Shown here piece by piece: positions 31,856-43,210 of a DNA stretch of 64,000 nt. The stretch comes from Taudactylus pleione (taxonomy: Eukaryota; Chordata; Amphibia; Anura; Myobatrachidae). The translations under genes and the position numbers were made by a program. How positions within the stretch are numbered: the stretch's first letter is position 1; every line of letters begins with the position of its first letter. The DNA lies in the NCBI GenBank assembly GCA_031769625.1, contig JAUIMM010000702.1:2526501-2590500 (forward strand), read 5' to 3'. The notes under the pieces are model-generated. The model saw nothing but the letters and a program-made list of their open reading frames with translations, did not search any database and was not told the DNA's origin.

Positions 31856-33235
31856 ACGCACGATTGTCATTGCTGCTTTGAGGATGCAAGTGCGGCTACA
31901 GCCCACACAATTCACAAAGACAGGAAAAAAAAAAGAATATTTTTATTGTTTGTGGAGCGCACTTTGAGGGTTACACCACCCTTTAACAGACAGACGCACG
32001 CTTGTCGCTGCTGCTTTGAGGATGCAAGTGCGGCTACAGCCCACACAATTCACAAAGACAGAAAAAAGAAGAATATTTTTATTGTTTGTGTAGCACACTT
32101 TGAGGGTGTCACCACTCTTTAACAGACAGACGCACACTTGTCGCTGCTGCTTTAAGGATGCAGGTGCGGCTACAGCCCACACATTTCACAAAGACCGAAA
32201 AAAAAAGAACAATATTTTAATTGTTTGTGTAGCACACTTTGAGGGTGTCACCACCCTTTAACAGACAGACGCACGCTTGTCGCTGCTGCTTTAAGGATGC
32301 AGGTGCGGCTACAGCCCACACAATTCACAAAGACAGAAAAAAGAAGAAGAATATTTTAATTGTTTGTGTAGCACACTTTGAGGGTGTCACCACCCTTTAA
32401 CAGACAGACGCACGCTTGTCGCTGCTGCTTTGAGGATGCAAGTGCGGCTACATCGCACACAAGTCACAAACACATTAAAAAAATAGTTTTTTATTTTTTG
32501 GAGCACTTTGAGAGTTACACCACCCTTTGACAGACAGACGTACGCTTGTCGCTGCTGCTTTAAGGATGCAGGTGCGGCTACAGCCCACACATTTCACAAA
32601 GACCGAAAAAAAAAGAACAATATTTTAATTGTTTGTGTAGCACACTTTGAGGGTGTCACCACCCTTTAGCAGACAGACGCACGCTTGTCGCTGCTGCTTT
32701 AAGGATGCAGGTGCGGCTACAGCCCACACAATTCACAAAGACAGAAAAAAGAAGAATATTTTTATTGTTTGTGTAGCACACTTTGAGGGTGTCACCACCC
32801 TTTAACAGACAGACGCACGCTTGTCGCTGCTGCTTTGAGGATGCAAGTGCGGCTACATCGCACACAAGTCACAAACACATTAAAATTTTTATTTTATTTT
32901 TTGGAGCACTTTGAGAGTTACAACACCCTTTAACAGACAGACGCACGCTTGTCGCTGCTGCTTTGAGGATGCAAGTGCGGCTACAGCCCACACAATTCAC
33001 AAAGACAGAAAAAAAAAGAACAATATTTTAATTGTTTGTGTAGCACACTTTGAGGGTGTCACCACCCTTTAACAGACAGACGCACGCTTGTCGCTGCTGC
33101 TTTAAGGATGCAGGTGCGGCTACAGCCCACACATTTCACAAAGACAGAAAAAAAAGAACAATATTTTAATTGTTTGTGTAGCACACTTTGAGGGTGTCAC
33201 CACCCTTTAACAGACAGACGCACGCTTTTCGCTGC
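31850..33235. repeat. 136-bp tandem array at the transposase deletion point (B1)
   Basis: About ten units on the minus sense of CATCCTCAAAGCAGCAGCGA, CAAGCGTGCGTCTGTCTGTT, AAAGGGTGGTG, AACCCTCAAAGTG and CTGTCTTTGTGAATTGTGTG. The array sits exactly between the N-terminal and hATC segments of the transposase relic. Confidence 0.9.
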
Positions 33236-33581
33236 TGCTTTGAGGATGCTGGTGGAATCTAGACAGGATTTGGAACCGAGAACACACTACCTCCATCAAT
33301 TGTCTAAATCCCACTGCACTAATGGCGGATACCGGACACACGTCTAACACCAACATAGCAGTCAAGGCCTCAGTTATACGTTTTGCTTCAGGATGACTGC
33401 TGTCGTACTTCATCCTCATCGCTAGGGACTGTTGGAGGGTCAATTGTTTAGTAAAAGTAGTGATGTTCCTACTTCCTCTCTGGGATGATGAACAACTCCC
33501 AGCAGCAGCAACAGCACTAGGAGGAAGTGGTTCTTGATCTTTCCCTATTTTATTTTTATCGGAGAAAGTTTGGTCCTCCAT
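33207..33581 (-). pseudogene. hAT-B1 transposase, N-terminal segment
   Basis: From an ATG at 33581 the frame encodes MEDQTFSDKNKIGKDQEPLP, a Ser/Ala-rich linker, and TTFTKQLTLQQSLAMRMKYD followed by ITEALTAMLVLDVCPVSAIS and VGFRQLMEVVCSRFQI. The last part is the region after the BED finger of hAT transposases, which normally leads into the catalytic core. Here it runs straight into the tandem array. The B2 copy at 36749-37123 is nearly identical, with only a few residue changes. Confidence 0.8.
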
Positions 33582-33639
33582 TTATGTTATATTGATATAT
33601 ACGTGCGGCTAAAGCGCACACAAACACAGAAAATATTTT

Positions 33640-34610
33640 TTTATTTTTGCTGGAGAGTAGTGCACTTTGTGGGTTACACCACCCTTTAAGAAATGAGCCA
33701 GCCGGCTCTTTACTTATGGGACACAGGCGCACGCTTGGCGCTGCTCCTTTGTTGATGCACGTGCAGCCACAGTGCACACAATTCACAAACACAGAAAATA
33801 TATATTTTTTTGTTTTGGAGTGTACTTTGGGGGTTACAGAACCCTTTAATGGTCAAGCCAGCCGGCCCTTTACTTATGACACAGGCGCACGCTTGGCACT
33901 ACTTTGTTGATGCACGTGCGGCTACTGCGCACACAATTCACAAACACAGAAAATAATTTTTTTTTTGGTTTGGACTGGAGTGTACTTTCGGGGGTTACAG
34001 CACCCTTAACGGTCAAGCCAGCCGGCCCTTTACTTATGACACAGGCGCATGCTTGGCACTACTTTGTTGATGCACGTGCGGCTACTGCGCACACAATTCA
34101 CAAACACAGAAAATAATTTTTTTTTTGGTTTGGACTGGAGTGTACTTTCGGGAGTTACAGCACCCTTAACGGTCAAGCCAGCCGGCCCTTTACTTATGAC
34201 ACAGGCGCACGCTTGGCACTACTTTGTTGATGCACGTGCGGCTACTGCGCACACAATTCACAAACACAGAAAATAATTTTTTTTTGGTTTGGATTGGAGT
34301 GTACTTTCGGGGGTTACAGCACCCTTTAACGGTCAAGCCAGCCGGCCCTTTACTTATGACACAGGCGCACGCTTGGCACTACTTTGTTGATGCACTTGCG
34401 GCTACTGCGCACACAATTCACAAACACAGAAAATAATTTTTTTTTTGGTTTGGACTGGAGTGTACTTTGGGGGTTACAGCACCCTTTAATGGTCAAGCCA
34501 GCCGGCCCTTTACTTATGACACAGGCGCACGCTTGGCACTACTTTGTTGATGCACGTGCGGCTACTGCGCACACAATTCACAAACACAGAAATATATTAT
34601 TTTTTTAGCA
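33640..34610. repeat. 160-175 bp tandem array (B1, second array)
   Basis: Six units containing GCCAGCCGGCCCTTTACTTA, TGACACAGGCGCACGCTTGG, CACTACTTTGTTGATGCACG and ACACAATTCACAAACACAGA. Adjacent units are very similar, indicating recent amplification. Confidence 0.9.
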
Positions 34611-34869
34611 CTTGGGGGGAGCACCCCTGATGGACAGAGCACCCCATGGACAACACTACAGCACCCCTTTAGGACTGGGACACTGCACAGGACTTTGGAG
34701 TGGACACAGCCCCTATGGAGAGCTGACTGCACAACACAGTCCAGCCAGCCCCTATGGACTTTGAAGTAGTGGACACAGCCCCTATTAACAACAGCAGCAC
34801 AGCACAACACAGCCAGCCCCTATGGACTTTGAAGTAGTGGACAACAGCAGCACTACACTACACTACACA

Positions 34870-35189
34870 CAGGGCCGGATTGAGGGCCACATGGGCCTGG
34901 AGCTGAAAATGACCAAGGGCCTGTTATGAGAAGAGAGGAGGTGTGACCAGTGCCGTGTGGGCGTGTACCCCCCTATACTCTCAGCCCCAGTGTCTCCCTA
35001 AATATATTAAAGAAAAAAATGCTTAATTTTGTGAGGTAAATAGAAATACAATTTTACTACTTATGATTTATGGCCAACTGTGTGGAGAGCAGATGGCCAG
35101 TCAACATCATGTTGTCATGACAAAGGGCCTATTTTTATGTGGAGGCCTGGAGCTGTAGCTCCATCCGCCCCATTGTTAATCTGGCCCTG
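34870..35189. mobile_element. 320-bp hAT MITE nested in hAT-B1
   Basis: Ends CAGGGCCGGATTGAG and GTTAATCTGGCCCTG, flanked by a perfect 8-bp duplication ACTACACA (34862-34869 and 35190-35197). The innermost layer of the nest. The corresponding site in hAT-B copy 1 (about 2660-2680) lacks it. Confidence 0.95.
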
Positions 35190-35440
35190 ACTACACAGCC
35201 CTAACTCCCACCCTCCCTCTTCACTGTTCACAGCCGAGTGAGAAAATGGCGCCGACTCGGGTACCTTATATAGGATCCAAAACCCGCGAGACTCGGAAGG
35301 CGGGATGATGACGTTTTGCCTCGATTTCAGATCCGAGTCAGGCGGGAAAAGTCGAGCCTGACTCGGATCGGACTCGGATCGGGGGGGCTCGGGGGGGTTC
35401 GGATTTCAGAAATCCGAACCCGCTCACCCCTAGTATATAT

Positions 35441-35639
35441 ACAGTGTGTGTATGTGTGTGTATGTATATATATATATATATATATATAATCACACACATA
35501 CATGTGGGTAAGTGCTGTTATATCACTTGCTGTGCAGACACTTGCATGCTTTAAATTTAATATAGCTAAGCACCAGAGGCTTTTGTTTGTGTATGTTATA
35601 TATATGTGTATGTGTGTGTGTATATATATATATCTATAT
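35441..35639. repeat. Spacer between hAT-B1 and hAT-B2 with TA/GT microsatellites
   Basis: TA and GT runs flank a short unique block (CTGTTATATCACTTGCTGTG ... GCTAAGCACC). A degenerate inverted copy of that block occurs at about 39550-39625, on the far side of hAT-B2. Confidence 0.8.
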
Positions 35640-36199
35640 TAGGGGTGAGCGGGTTCGGTTTTCTGAAATCCGAACCCCCCCGAGCCTCCCGATCCGAGGC
35701 AGATCCGAGTCAGGCTCGACTTTTCCCGCCTGACTCGGATCTGAAATTGAGGCAAAACGTCATCACTCCGCCTTCCGGGTCTCGCGGGTTTTGGATCCTA
35801 TATAAGGTACTCGCGTCGGCGCCATTTTCTCACTCGGCTGTGGACAGTGAAGAGGGAGGGTGGGAGTTAGGGCTGGCTGGGCTGTGTAGTGTAGTGTAGT
35901 GTAGTGCAGAGTAGTGATGTGCTGTGCTGTGCTGCGCTGTGCTGCTGTTGTCCAGAGGGGCTGTGTCCACTACTTCAAAGTCCATAGGGGCTGGCTGTGT
36001 TGTGCTGTGCTGCTGTTGTTAATAGGGGCTGTGTCCACTACTTCAAAGTCTATAGGGGCTGGCTGGACTGTGTTGTGCAGTCAGTTCTCCATAGGTGCTG
36101 TGTCCACTCCAAAGTCCTGTTCAGTGTCCCAGTCCTAAAGGGGTGCTGTAGTGTTGTCCAGGGGGTGCTCTGTCCATCAGGGGTGCTCCCCCCAAGTGC

Positions 36200-36720
36200 T
36201 AAAAAAATAATATTTTTTCTGTGTTTGTGAATTGTGTGCGCAGTAGCCGCACGTGCATCAACAAAGTAGTGCCAAGTGTGCGCCTGTGTCATAAGTAAAG
36301 GGCCGGCTGGCTTGACCGTTAAAGGGTGCTGTAACCCCCAAAGTACACTCCAGTCCAAACCAAAAAAAAAATATTTTCTGTTTGTGAATTGTGTGCGCAG
36401 TAGCCGCACGTGCATCAACAAAGTAGTGCCAAGCGTGCGCCTGTGTCATAAGTAAAGGGCCGGCTGGCTTGACCGTTAAAGGGTGCTGTTACCCCCAAAG
36501 TACACTCCAGTCCAAACCCCCCAAAAAATAATTTTCTGTGTTTGTGACTTGTGTGCACTTTGGCTGCACGTGCATCAACAAAGGAGCAGCGCCAAGCGAG
36601 CGCCTGTGTCCCATAAGTAAAGAGCCGGCTGGCTCATTTCTTAAAGGGTGGTGTAACCCACAAAGTGCACTACTCTCCAGCAAAAATAAAAAAATATTTT
36701 CTGTGTTTGTGTGCGCTTTA
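36200..36720. repeat. Tandem array (B2, 160-175 bp type)
   Basis: Three units, inverse of those at 33640-34610, with CGCACGTGCATCAACAAAGT and GGGCCGGCTGGCTTGACCGT. Confidence 0.88.
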
Positions 36721-36748
36721 GCCGCACGTATATATCAATATAACATAA

Positions 36749-37123
36749 ATGGAGGACCAAACTTTCTCCGATAAAAATAAAATAGGGAAAGATCAAGAAC
36801 CACTTCCTCCTAGTGCTGTTGCTGCTGCTGGGAGTTGTTCATCATCCCAGAGAGGAAGTAGGAACATCACTACTTTTACTAAACAATTGACCCTCCAACA
36901 GTCCCTAGCGATGAGGATGAAGTACGACAGCAGTCATCCTGAAGCAAAATGTATAACTGAGGCCTTGACTGCTATGTTGGTGTTAGACGTGCGTCCGGTA
37001 TCTGCCATTAGTGCAGTGGGATTTAGACAATTGATGGAGGTAGTGTGTTCCCGGTTCCAAATCCCGTCTAGATTCCACCTGCATCCTCAAAGCAGCAGCG
37101 ACAAGCGTGCGTCTGTCTGTTAA
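36749..37123 (+). pseudogene. hAT-B2 transposase, N-terminal segment
   Basis: A 124-codon frame almost identical to the one at 33207-33581, beginning MEDQTFSDKNKIGKDQEP and containing ITEALTAMLVLDVRPVSAIS. It ends in SSSDKRASVC, where repeat-unit sequence has taken over. No catalytic DDE residues and no BED zinc finger are present. Confidence 0.8.
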
Positions 37124-38470
37124 AGGATGGTGTAACCCTCAAAGTGCGCTCCATAAACAATAAAAATATTCTTCTTCTTTTTTCTGTCTTTGTGAATTGT
37201 GTGGGCTGTAGCCGCACTTGCATCCTTAAAGCCGCAGCGACAAGCGTGCGTCTGTCTGTTAAAGGGTGGTGACACCCTCAAAGTGTGCTACACAAACAAT
37301 AAAAATATTCTTCTTTTTTCTGTCTTTGTGAATTGTGTGGGCTGTAGCCGCACTTGCATCCTCAAAGTAGCAGCGACAAGCGTGCGTCTGTCTGTTAAAG
37401 GGTGGTGTAACCCTCAAAGTGCTCCAAAAAATAAAAACTATTTTTTTAATGTGTTTGTGACTTGTGTGCGATGTAGCCGCATGTGCATCAACATAGTAGC
37501 AGCGCCAAGCGTGCGCCTGTGTCATAAGTCAAGGGCTGGTTTGGACATCTGGTCCGGACTGAAGGACGTGCCAACAATTTCTGACAAGTCTACTGTCACT
37601 GCATATGATACTGTCCTCAAACCAGCAACGACAAGTGTGCGTCTGTCTGTTAAAGGGTGGTGACACCCTCAAAGTGTGCTACACAAACAATAAAAATATT
37701 GTTCTTTTTTTTCTGTCTTTGTGAATTGTGTGGGCTGTAGCCGCACTTGCATCCTCAAAGCAGCAGCGACAAGCGTGCGTCTGTCTGTTAAAGGGTGGTG
37801 TAACTCTCAAAGTGCTCCAAAAAATAAAAAACAATTTTTTTAATGTGTTTGTGACTTGTGTGCAATGTAGCTGCACTTGCATCCTCAAAGCAGCAGCGAC
37901 AAGCGTGCGTCTGTCTATTAAAGGGTGGTGACACCCTCAAAGTGTGCTACACAAACAATAAAAAAATTCTTCTTTTTTCTGTCTTTGTGAATTTTGTGGG
38001 CTGTAGCCGCACTTGCATCCTCAAAGCAGCAGCGACAAGCATGCGTCTGTCTGTTAAAGGGTGGTGACACCCTCAAAGTGTGCTACACAAACAATAAAAA
38101 TATTCTTTTATTTTCTGTCTTTGTGAATTGTGTGGGCTGTAGCTGCACTTGCATCCTCAAAGCAGCAGCGACAAGCGTGCGTCTGTCTGTTAAAGGATGG
38201 TGACACCCTCAAAGTGTGCTACACAAACAATAAAAATATTCTTCTTTTTTCTGTCTTTGTGAATTGTGTGGGCTGTAGCCGCACTTGCATCCTCAAAGCA
38301 GCAGCGACAAGCGTGCGTCTGTCTGTTAAAGGGTGGTGTAACCCTCAAAGTGCGCACCACAAACAATAAAAATATTGTTCTTTTTTTTTCTGTCTTTGTG
38401 AATTGTGTGGGCTGTAGCCGCACTTGCATCCTCAAAGCAGCAGCGACAAGCGTGCGTCTGTCTGTTAAAG
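37120..38470. repeat. 136-bp tandem array at the transposase deletion point (B2)
   Basis: About eleven units; the period is exactly 136 bp between 37994, 38130 and 38266. Same position relative to the transposase relics as in B1. One unit near 37540 is interrupted by unrelated sequence shared with hAT-B copy 1 (near 1310-1390). Confidence 0.9.
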
Positions 38471-38701
38471 GATTACATCGGTGACAGCATCCAAGTAGGC
38501 ATGTCAGACAGTCCGTACCTGTACTGGCAGGAAAAAGAAGCAATTTGGAGGTCCCTGTACAAACTGGCTCTATTTTACCTGAGTTGCCCCCCCTCCAGTG
38601 TGTACTCCGAAAGAGTGTTTAGTGCAGCCGGGAACCTTGTCAGCGAAAGGCGTAGGAGGTTGCTTCCACAAAATGTGGAGAAGATGATGTTCATAAAATG
38701 A
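38460..38701 (+). pseudogene. hAT-B2 transposase, hATC domain relic
   Basis: Encodes KDYIGDSIQVGMSDSPYLYW then CPPSSVYSERVFSAAGNLVS and ERRRRLLPQNVEKMMFIK, then stops. The former acidic tail follows in another frame up to about 38870. The repeat unit leads directly into the domain, so the array end and the domain start share sequence. Confidence 0.9.
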
Positions 38702-39506
38702 ATTATCAACTCTTCCAGGGAGACCAGCCTCCAGAACGTACAGAGGGACCTGTGGTTGTGGATTCCAGCGGGGGCAAATTAATACTCTGTGAGAATGAGG
38801 ATGTACACAACACTGAAGAGGGTGAGGAATCGGTGGATGAGGAGGATGAGGATGACATCTTGCCTCCGTAGAGCCAGTTTGTGCAGGGACAGATTAATTG
38901 CCAGCTTGTTTTGTGGGGGCCCAAACGAACCAATCATTTCAGCCACATTCGTGTGGCAGACCCTGGCGCTGAAATGTTTGGTTTGTTAAAGTGTGCATGT
39001 CCTGTTTATACAACATAAGGGTGGGTGGGAGGGCCCAAGGACAATTCCATCTTGCACCTCTTTTTTTTCTTTGCCTTATGTATAGTTTGGGGCCTAGTTT
39101 TTCAAACTGCCATCCTGTCTGCCACTGCAGTGCCACTCCTAGATGGACCACGTGTTTGTGCCGCCCACTCGTATCTCTTAGCATAGTCATCCAGCTACCT
39201 CGGTGCAACCTTTTGGACATAAAAATACTATTGTGAGGTGTGAGGTGTTCAGAATAGACTGGAAATGAGTGGAAATTAAGGTTATTGAGGTTAATAATAG
39301 CATAGGAGCAGAAAAACCCACAAATTCTGTGATTTTAGCTGTTTTTATGCTTTTTTTCAAAACAATACAGATCCAAAACACAAAACCCAGAACCCAAAAC
39401 ACGGAAGGGTGGTTTTGGCAAAACCAATCCAGATCCAAAACACGAAGAAAGATCCAGATCCAAAACCAAAACACAAAACACGAAAAGTGGCCGGTGCACA
39501 CCCCTA

Positions 39507-39540
39507 ATATATATATATATATATATATATACATACACAC
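39507..39540. repeat. (TA)n microsatellite
   Basis: TA run at the right border of hAT-B2. Confidence 0.9.
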
Positions 39541-39794
39541 AAACACCATCTTGTGCTTAGATATATTAAATTAGGAACATGCAAATAAAAATGTCAGCAC
39601 AGCAAGTAATATAACAGAACTTACAAATGATTAATCTGTGCCCCCAATAGGCCCAGCCTTCTCTGTCTCTCACCCCCAAAGTAGCTCCATCCACAGCTCC
39701 GCCCACATCTGCCCCATACCCCGGGGCAAGGGGGGCCCTGCCTAATTTGTCAGTACCGGGCCCCACCATTTCTGATGGCAGCCCTGCTCACCTC

Positions 39795-41167
39795 CCCCAC
39801 CTTATGTGGATGGAGATGCAAGTACAGTTACCAAAAATACCCATAAAAATGTAACAAGCAATTTATACCCTCTCTTAAGGATCCATAAAGAAAATGTTTA
39901 TGATGTGGATGATGAGCCTATTGTAATGTCTGCCATTTCCCATACTGTGCAAATGATAAATGCTGCATCACCACAATCACGGGTGGTGCCGCCATCTCCA
40001 TCGGTAACAGCAAGGGAAGTGTTAACACCCTCTGCACCCGTAGAGGAAGTTGTTAATACCATAGGTAGCAGCAGCAGATTAAATCCCCAGCCAGGTAACC
40101 AGGTCAAAGGTAGCAGCGCTACCGGTCTGCATCCCATTCAGATGAAAACTGTTCCGAACGGAAATGCAGATGCGAACGGTGTAGTGCCCACGAGGGAAGT
40201 AGTAATGCATTGTCCTCGGACAAGAGCAGAACTAAATTCCATCATAAATGATTTCCCCGATCCCAAAAAGGAATAAGCCAAATGCCAAAGATTTTTGAGA
40301 AATTTGGGTAGTTCACATGAACCCACTAATAAAGATTGGCGTGTGGTGTTAAGGGACTGTCTACCACGAAATACCAACGTGACAAAATTTATCACGGATT
40401 GTGTATTGGATAGTGACGTTCCCTTAACAGACCAAGTAAACCAAGGTAACATTTCCCGCATTGTAACTCAATTGGGTATATATTTTTCAGTAGTAGTTAA
40501 CTGGAACAAGATTTTCACCATTAAGCAGAAGGAGAGTGAAACTGCAGAAGATTATTGCGATCGGGCTCTGCAGGCTATCACCCAGTACACTGGGATAGAG
40601 GATATTAAAGATAGCACTCACCACAGGGGAATAATAGTCACGAAACTCGTGGACGGTCTGAAGGAGAGTTTACAAAACCCGGGTTCAGACCTCACAGTCT
40701 GGCTGGCGGGGACTCACAATAGATACCCTCATAGAAACCGCCATCGAACATGATAAAAACATCTCCAAGAAGAGAGAGAGACCCAGAGTGAAAAACTAAT
40801 GGCTGTCAGTATCCAAGCTCTGGAAGGAATGACAATAACATCACAGCCAACCTACACACCTGCACCCACACACACACCTGCACCTGAACAGTTACACGTC
40901 CTCACCAATCCCACACCACAGCAAACACATCCTTACCCCACATATCATACACAACCATATGTCCCATACTCATATCCCCCACAATATCCTTACCCTCCCT
41001 ATCCTTACCCATACCCACCACCTTTCCCTCTTGCTCAACTCCCACAACAATCCTTTCATCCAACTCGTTCAAAAACATGTTTTAACTGCAACCAAGCGGG
41101 ACACATAAGTAAGTACTGCAAAGTAAAGAACACCACCCAGGAACAGGAGTTTCCCATGGGTTCATAG
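39795..41167 (+). pseudogene. Retroviral gag, capsid and nucleocapsid part
   Basis: Continues gag after the hAT-A insertion. A proline-rich segment leads to a capsid region with RAELNSIINDFPDPKK, a motif close to the gammaretroviral capsid. A Tyr/Pro-rich linker follows, then one CCHC zinc knuckle, CFNCNQAGHISKYC (about 41077-41118). An in-frame TAA at 40274-40276, frame changes near 40710 and 40780, and the loss of the following protease show decay. The capsid and knuckle arrangement fits a class I (gamma/epsilon-like) retrovirus. Confidence 0.8.
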
Positions 41168-41439
41168 GCAACCCCAGTATCTTCTCCCAGGCCTTAAATG
41201 ACTGTTTACAATCTTTTCAACCTGCCGATGGATCTGTTCTAGTGTAGAATGTGGACGATTTATTGTTGTATTTAGGTTATGTTTAAATGATATTAAACTG
41301 TTGTGCTTTGTCTCCCACTCACAGGACACAAGGTTGATAAGGATAAACGGCAGCCATGCCAGGCTCGGAATATTATCCAACCCAGTGGCCCAGGTATTAT
41401 TTAGAGCAGTAGCTATTAATAACAAAATTTAATTGCAGG

Positions 41440-41760
41440 AACCTGTATGCAGATACTACATCCCTAGAATTATAAAAAATGATAGGGGGACTTATTTTAC
41501 AGGTAAAGGGTCTCATGAAGATGAATGCCAATAACAGAAATTGAAAGTGTTATTAACTAACATATTTAATGCAAACTGTCATGATGTCAAATCTGGAGAA
41601 TTTGTTATGATCCAAATTTTTTTTAGCTCAGGTTGATTGACTGATCGGTTTAAAGGTCCGTATCTGATGATACAACATCCACAAAGGGTGGCCAAGGAAG
41701 ATAGGTGGGTCCATTCCACTCACTATAGGGAGGTTAACCAACCGGTGGAGATACAAGGCA
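41440..41760 (+). pseudogene. Retroviral pol remnant (integrase end)
   Basis: Short frames recall integrase: an NDRGTYFTG stretch around 41480 like the second-Asp region, and a later segment near 41645-41740 with RFKGPYL and DRWVHSTHY, resembling the C-terminal domain of gammaretroviral integrases. Protease, reverse transcriptase and RNase H are missing. Most of pol has been deleted between about 41170 and 41440. Confidence 0.6.
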
Positions 41761-42099
41761 GAGACAAGGCTGATAACGTGGACCTGTCAATTGCGAGCTT
41801 GTGCCAGAAGGATTAAAAAGGTGATGGTGAGATATCTGAGCTAAAGAAATGTGTAGATCATTGCTTCCAGCAATGGAGTGGTCTGCTGTGGTCATCCTAG
41901 TTCTTTTTTTTTCCAGAGTTTTTGTCACGATGATCTGTTTGGTGATACTCAGTGTCTGTGATGGAGGTCCGATAAAGGAAATGTGAGCTGATGGCAGAGC
42001 TGATGGAGTGGAGTCAGGAGGAGTGCAATGCCAATCAGGGGAGTGGCTGACCAATTTTAGTATTGTAATTGTTATGTTATTTGGGAAGAATACTTCCAG

Positions 42100-42912
42100 A
42101 AGTTATGACCCTCACACATGTTGAAATGCTTGGTATATGTAAAAAAACATACCATCACCATATCTTCACATGCAATATGAACACAGAGGCAAAAGAAACA
42201 TGATACCTGGTGAGGTGCATAAAGCCACTCAGTTAATTAGTGACACAACTGGCTTTCAAGTTTTAGTCGCACTGGATCCCACCAGAATTGCTCAGGGTAC
42301 ATTAAATTTTATATATATTCAGGAACTTGCTAAATTGATAGATAATATCACCGAGATGTACGATAACACATTCAGGTATACAGGGAGAGAATTGCAAGCG
42401 TACAAGAAAGAACTGGTGCAATACAGGCTAGTGTTGAATTATTTAACTGCTGTTACTGGAGGGTATTGCGTAACATTAGCCACCCAATTTGGAGTAAAAT
42501 GTTGCACCTATGTCACCAATGATACCAGCGACCCTAAGGAGGTGATAGACTGGAAGATGGATGAAATTCTGCAGCTAAAATGGGAATTTCGTAAGAACCA
42601 TAATGCTTCAGTGCTGAAGTAGGGGAAAAGATAGAAGGATGGGTGTCATGGCTGAACCCAGTGAAATGGTTCTCAGGTCTAGGGGAATGAGTTCAGGAAG
42701 TGATCGCCAGCATAGGCAAATTCTTGATCCTTATACTAATTGTCATCATAATAATTGGCATATGCGTCCGGTGTGTTCCTATTGTGTTGAAGTGTGGAAA
42801 ATGTAAAAATAGAGTAAAACGAAAGAATGAAATTATGATAGTGGCCAGTATGAATACCGAGGTAAATACAGAACTGCATTACAACCCTGAGCTAGGAAAT
42901 ACCATCCTTTAA
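42100..42912 (+). pseudogene. Retroviral env transmembrane-subunit remnant
   Basis: The frame at 42170-42622 has a heptad-like helical stretch followed by a cysteine cluster in which a single Cys precedes a Cys pair by ten residues, longer than the usual six. In another frame a WLNPVKWFSGLG segment leads to a long hydrophobic anchor (about 42715-42770) and a short basic cytoplasmic tail ending at 42912. The surface subunit is not recognisable. Frame changes and a stop make it non-functional. Confidence 0.65.
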
Positions 42913-43210
42913 TGTATTATTGAAATGTTTTTTTTTTTTTAAAACACCTCAGATAATGTAAAGTCTAAATTCCCCTTCAAGACTGCTTTTATAAGACTGG
43001 TGCATCCCCACACCTTTCACATGATCTTCCAAGATCCGCAGTGTGCGTATAATAGTAGTTTTAAGTCCCCACTCAGAGACACATTATTGATGGATTAAGA
43101 ACCACCTTGTGCCATCCCATAATAACACTAAATGATATTTAAATGTAAGCCTAAATTTAAATTTTAAGATCAGATTGTGATAGCATGTTGTTCGCTATCA
43201 AAGGGTGGAC
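42913..43210 (+). other. Retroviral 3' untranslated segment
   Basis: Non-coding stretch to the 3' LTR. The purine-rich AAAGGGTGGA just before 43211 is a weak candidate polypurine tract. Confidence 0.5.

Larger units (their letters stand above)
30817..35432 (-). mobile_element. hAT-B1 element, 4.6 kb, nested in hAT-A
   Basis: Starts TAGGGGTGTGCACCGGCC and ends CCCGCTCACCCCTA, flanked by a perfect 8-bp duplication GTATATAT (30809-30816 and 35433-35440). Minus-strand transposase relics lie at 33207-33581 (N-terminal) and 31612-31855 (C-terminal). Two tandem arrays and a nested MITE fill the rest. The catalytic core is absent. Confidence 0.92.
35640..39506 (+). mobile_element. hAT-B2 element, 3.9 kb, inverted relative to B1
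   Basis: Starts TAGGGGTGAGCGGGTTCGG and ends GGCCGGTGCACACCCCTA. Flanks ATCTATAT and ATATATAT agree in 7 of 8 bases. Transposase relics now read on the plus strand (36749-37123 and 38460-38701). Forms a kilobase-scale inverted pair with B1 across a 207-bp spacer. Confidence 0.9.
30229..39786. mobile_element. hAT-A element, 9.56 kb, inserted in gag
   Basis: Ends CAGGGCCGCCATGAG and ATTTCTGATGGCAGCCCTG, flanked by a perfect 8-bp duplication CTCACCTC (30221-30228 and 39787-39794). Own sequence is short (30229-30816, 35433-35639, 39507-39786); the remainder is two nested hAT-B copies. No transposase of its own is seen, so it was moved in trans. It breaks the retroviral gag frame. Confidence 0.92.

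Noticed and set aside
31943..38484. Numerous Cys-containing frames of 65-90 codons in the hAT-B arrays
   Set aside because: They are translations of the repeated unit, recur at the unit period and differ only by array noise; no independent evidence for a peptide gene.
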